From: Certhia americana
Lineage: Eukaryota; Chordata; Aves; Passeriformes; Certhiidae
Direction of reading: 5' to 3'
Length of the DNA stretch: 64,000 nt
Assembly: GCA_018697195.1 (NCBI GenBank)
Contig: CM031857.1
Location: 92,762,617-92,826,616 of the forward strand
The notes beneath the pieces are model-generated. The model saw only the letters and a program-made list of their open reading frames with translations. It did no database searches and was not told the DNA's origin. Shown here in pieces: positions 61,926 to 64,000 of this stretch. The position numbers and the translations under genes are program-made. Positions within the stretch are counted from its first letter, which is position 1. Each line of letters starts with the position of its first letter.

Positions 61926-64000
61926 CTTTTAACTAGGAATGCTTTCCTCTAAAAAAACCCCAGAAACCTAATGTGCATAATTGTAGATGAAGCTGCCTGG
62001 GAAGCACAGTTATAACAGAGATGTAGCTCGGCTTAAAGTAGTGTCATAAAATTGATGACTGTTAAGTGCAACAGCCTCCACAATTTTTGGGGGCTGTCTT
62101 ATGCAGAGAAGGATTTACAAATTCGTGTGGTAGCTAGCACTCTGTATTTCTTTTATACATGATTCATATACTACTTATGTACCTGTGATAACTATATTAT
62201 AAAAATGGTTTTGTGTATATGCTTGGCACTTACAAATTGTAATGGAGAAAAGGTGATTAATTGCACAGCAGAACTCTTTGAGAATTTGCTGAACCTGTGC
62301 ATCAATGACATAAATCTTTCTCCCAAGTGCCTTGACTATCATTAACTTGAAAAATCAGCAAAGCAAAAGCCTTTATGAGTGGGTTCATGGAAAAAGAGAG
62401 ACATATTTTGTAGCTATGGTATGCAGCAGACATGTGGGAGCAGGAGAATACCTGCAGCAGGAAAATGTCTTGCATATTTTATAGTAATCCTTCATTTCTT
62501 ATAGCTGTTATTTATCTGGACCCTTGCATTATATTTAGTAAGTCTTGTTTTGCTGGGCTATGGTGGACTGCTATGTGAATTTTTTTTTTTTTTTTGTCTC
62601 ATTTACAAGTCTCCTCAAATAAAGCAGAGGAATTGATTTCCTTTTGTGGCCTCAGAGTCCTGTTCTCTCACTGCTGCTCCTCAGGAATTCAGCATCCACA
62701 AGCTGCATTCACTTAGCTACACTTCCATCCGAGTAGCAAATGCTAATTGCATTTATTTCCAGCCTTTTCCTCACTTGAGATGCTCTGTTACACAAGAGGC
62801 TGGGAACCTTCAGCCCAAGCCTTGAAATATACATTCAAGAGACTTGAAGGGGGTCTGGTTTTATGTTTTAAATCTCTGTGAGTGCTGGAACAGAAGCTGT
62901 TCTTTGAAAAATGGCCAATTTGATAAAGGTTGCCTTAGTATTGAAAATCTGATTTTATATTTGAATAGATTTGTCTGGGCCAAACCTCTCTGAAATGAAA
63001 AGGACTTTAGACGCTGATAACCTGTGCATGAAAATAGATCAATTTTAGTGAATTAAATTATCTTATTAGTTCAGATGAAAAAATCTAGCAGTAATTGCAG
63101 CATGTACACCATTCGTGGAGACTCGTAATAGGTTCATTCACAGCTTTTCTTTGTTTTCTCTGTTCATGGGCAAGGACACCTGTATTCACCAGAATCACCT
63201 AAATCTTGGTTAACTTCTGTTTTCACATATTCTTCTGAGTCGCCTTACTTGAGAACAGGTAATATTTTTTGCAAAAAATTAAATTGTTTGCTGAGATGTC
63301 GAACAGAAATTATACTATGTTCAAGCTGTTCAAGTATTTCAAGAAATACCAACATTTTTTTTGAAAAGGCCTAAAATTAACTTTGATCTGCATGAATTGA
63401 AAAGTAAAAATTAGGAGCCAAATCTTTTGGCATTCGTCCATTAAATTTTGAATTTTGATGCAGCTTCATTAATGCTCTTCTTTAACACCATATCTCTTTA
63501 TTACGATCAGACCAATTTCTTGAGCAAAGATGATTCAATTCTTCAGCTGCTTTTGGAAAGCATGTTTGCACAAAGATCAGTGCAAGTCCACTAAAATATC
63601 TACCTATGTAGGTGGAAAAACTAAAAGCTAGCATGTTTTTCCTTTTGCATATAACTCCTCTCTATTCAAGACCACTTTCTTCCAGGGTGAAAGGAGACTG
63701 TCATCTACAACAGCAAGCATGTGTAACTAGTACAGTACATGCTGTTGCCAAGGCTTAAGAATTTCATTGTTTTCAGACAGCATCCTCCCATCATGTACAT
63801 AGCTTATTAAAGCCATAATGACTTCTCTGTCTGGGTATAACAGAGTTTACTCACTTCTTATATACACAGAACAGCTGAGATTTACATATTTCCATATTTT
63901 CTGGTGTATCATAAGCAGAAGCCTGATATAATTTTTAAAATACAGAACATTAAGTAATTTAGGGGTATCTGATGAAAAAGATATAATTACTTCAATAAAT
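61926..64000. other. Non-coding AT-rich sequence
   Basis: T16 at 62580-62595. AATGCTAATTGCATT near 62739-62755 is a short palindromic homeodomain/POU-like word, not meaningful alone. No gene, RNA or transposon was recognised to the end of the window. Confidence 0.45.

Noticed and set aside
1..64000. CRISPR arrays, operons, endogenous retroviruses with paired LTRs
   Set aside because: No regularly spaced direct repeats of CRISPR size, no compact gene strings, and no gag/pol-like translation or matched terminal repeats were seen.

Overview
The window looks like vertebrate nuclear DNA, most probably from a bird. It is AT-rich (roughly 60%, by eye) and has no operon-like gene packing. No open frame could be matched to a known host protein. 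Every clearly recognisable mobile element is a 5'-truncated CR1 LINE whose 3' end carries the (ATTCTATG)n or (ATTCTGTG)n-type tail usual in avian CR1. There are no Alu-, B1- or L1-like sequences. I saw no tRNA, rRNA, CRISPR or bacterial features. The window is therefore best read as intergenic or large-intron sequence.

Layout. From 1 to 3.3 kb there is unique sequence with a CpG-enriched patch at about 0.77-0.95 kb. CR1 fragments follow at 3.36-3.58 kb (+) and 4.43-4.50 kb (-). A short 10-bp tandem repeat lies at 5.85 kb, followed by the longest open frame (5971-6546, 191 codons, unrecognised and probably chance). From 6.5 to 15 kb the sequence is unique with simple repeats. From 15 to 19.6 kb there are five weak matches to old amniote repeat motifs plus a CR1 (18.6 kb, -). 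At 20.2-20.56 kb lies a degenerate tandem array of about 71 bp, with five copies. An internally deleted CR1 is at 22.4-22.65 kb (+). A candidate exon with a consensus donor is at 28.6 kb (+). A 33-A homopolymer and the longest CR1 (+) occupy 32.8-33.7 kb. A 55-bp tandem duplication is at 35.67 kb, and two CR1 tails (-) are at 36.25 and 37.76 kb. Further CR1 copies lie at 49.77 kb (+) and 52.36 kb (-), and a perfect 13-bp-stem hairpin is at 53.04 kb. A 100-N assembly gap beside a (TTTTTC)n tract is at 57.1-57.25 kb. The remainder to 64 kb is unique AT-rich sequence.

No set of genes working together can be described, because no gene is firmly supported. I did not find a convincing undescribed biological system. 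The most checkable leads are the 28.6 kb candidate exon, the 71-bp array at 20.2 kb, the CpG-rich patch near 0.8 kb and the double-deleted CR1 at 22.4 kb.
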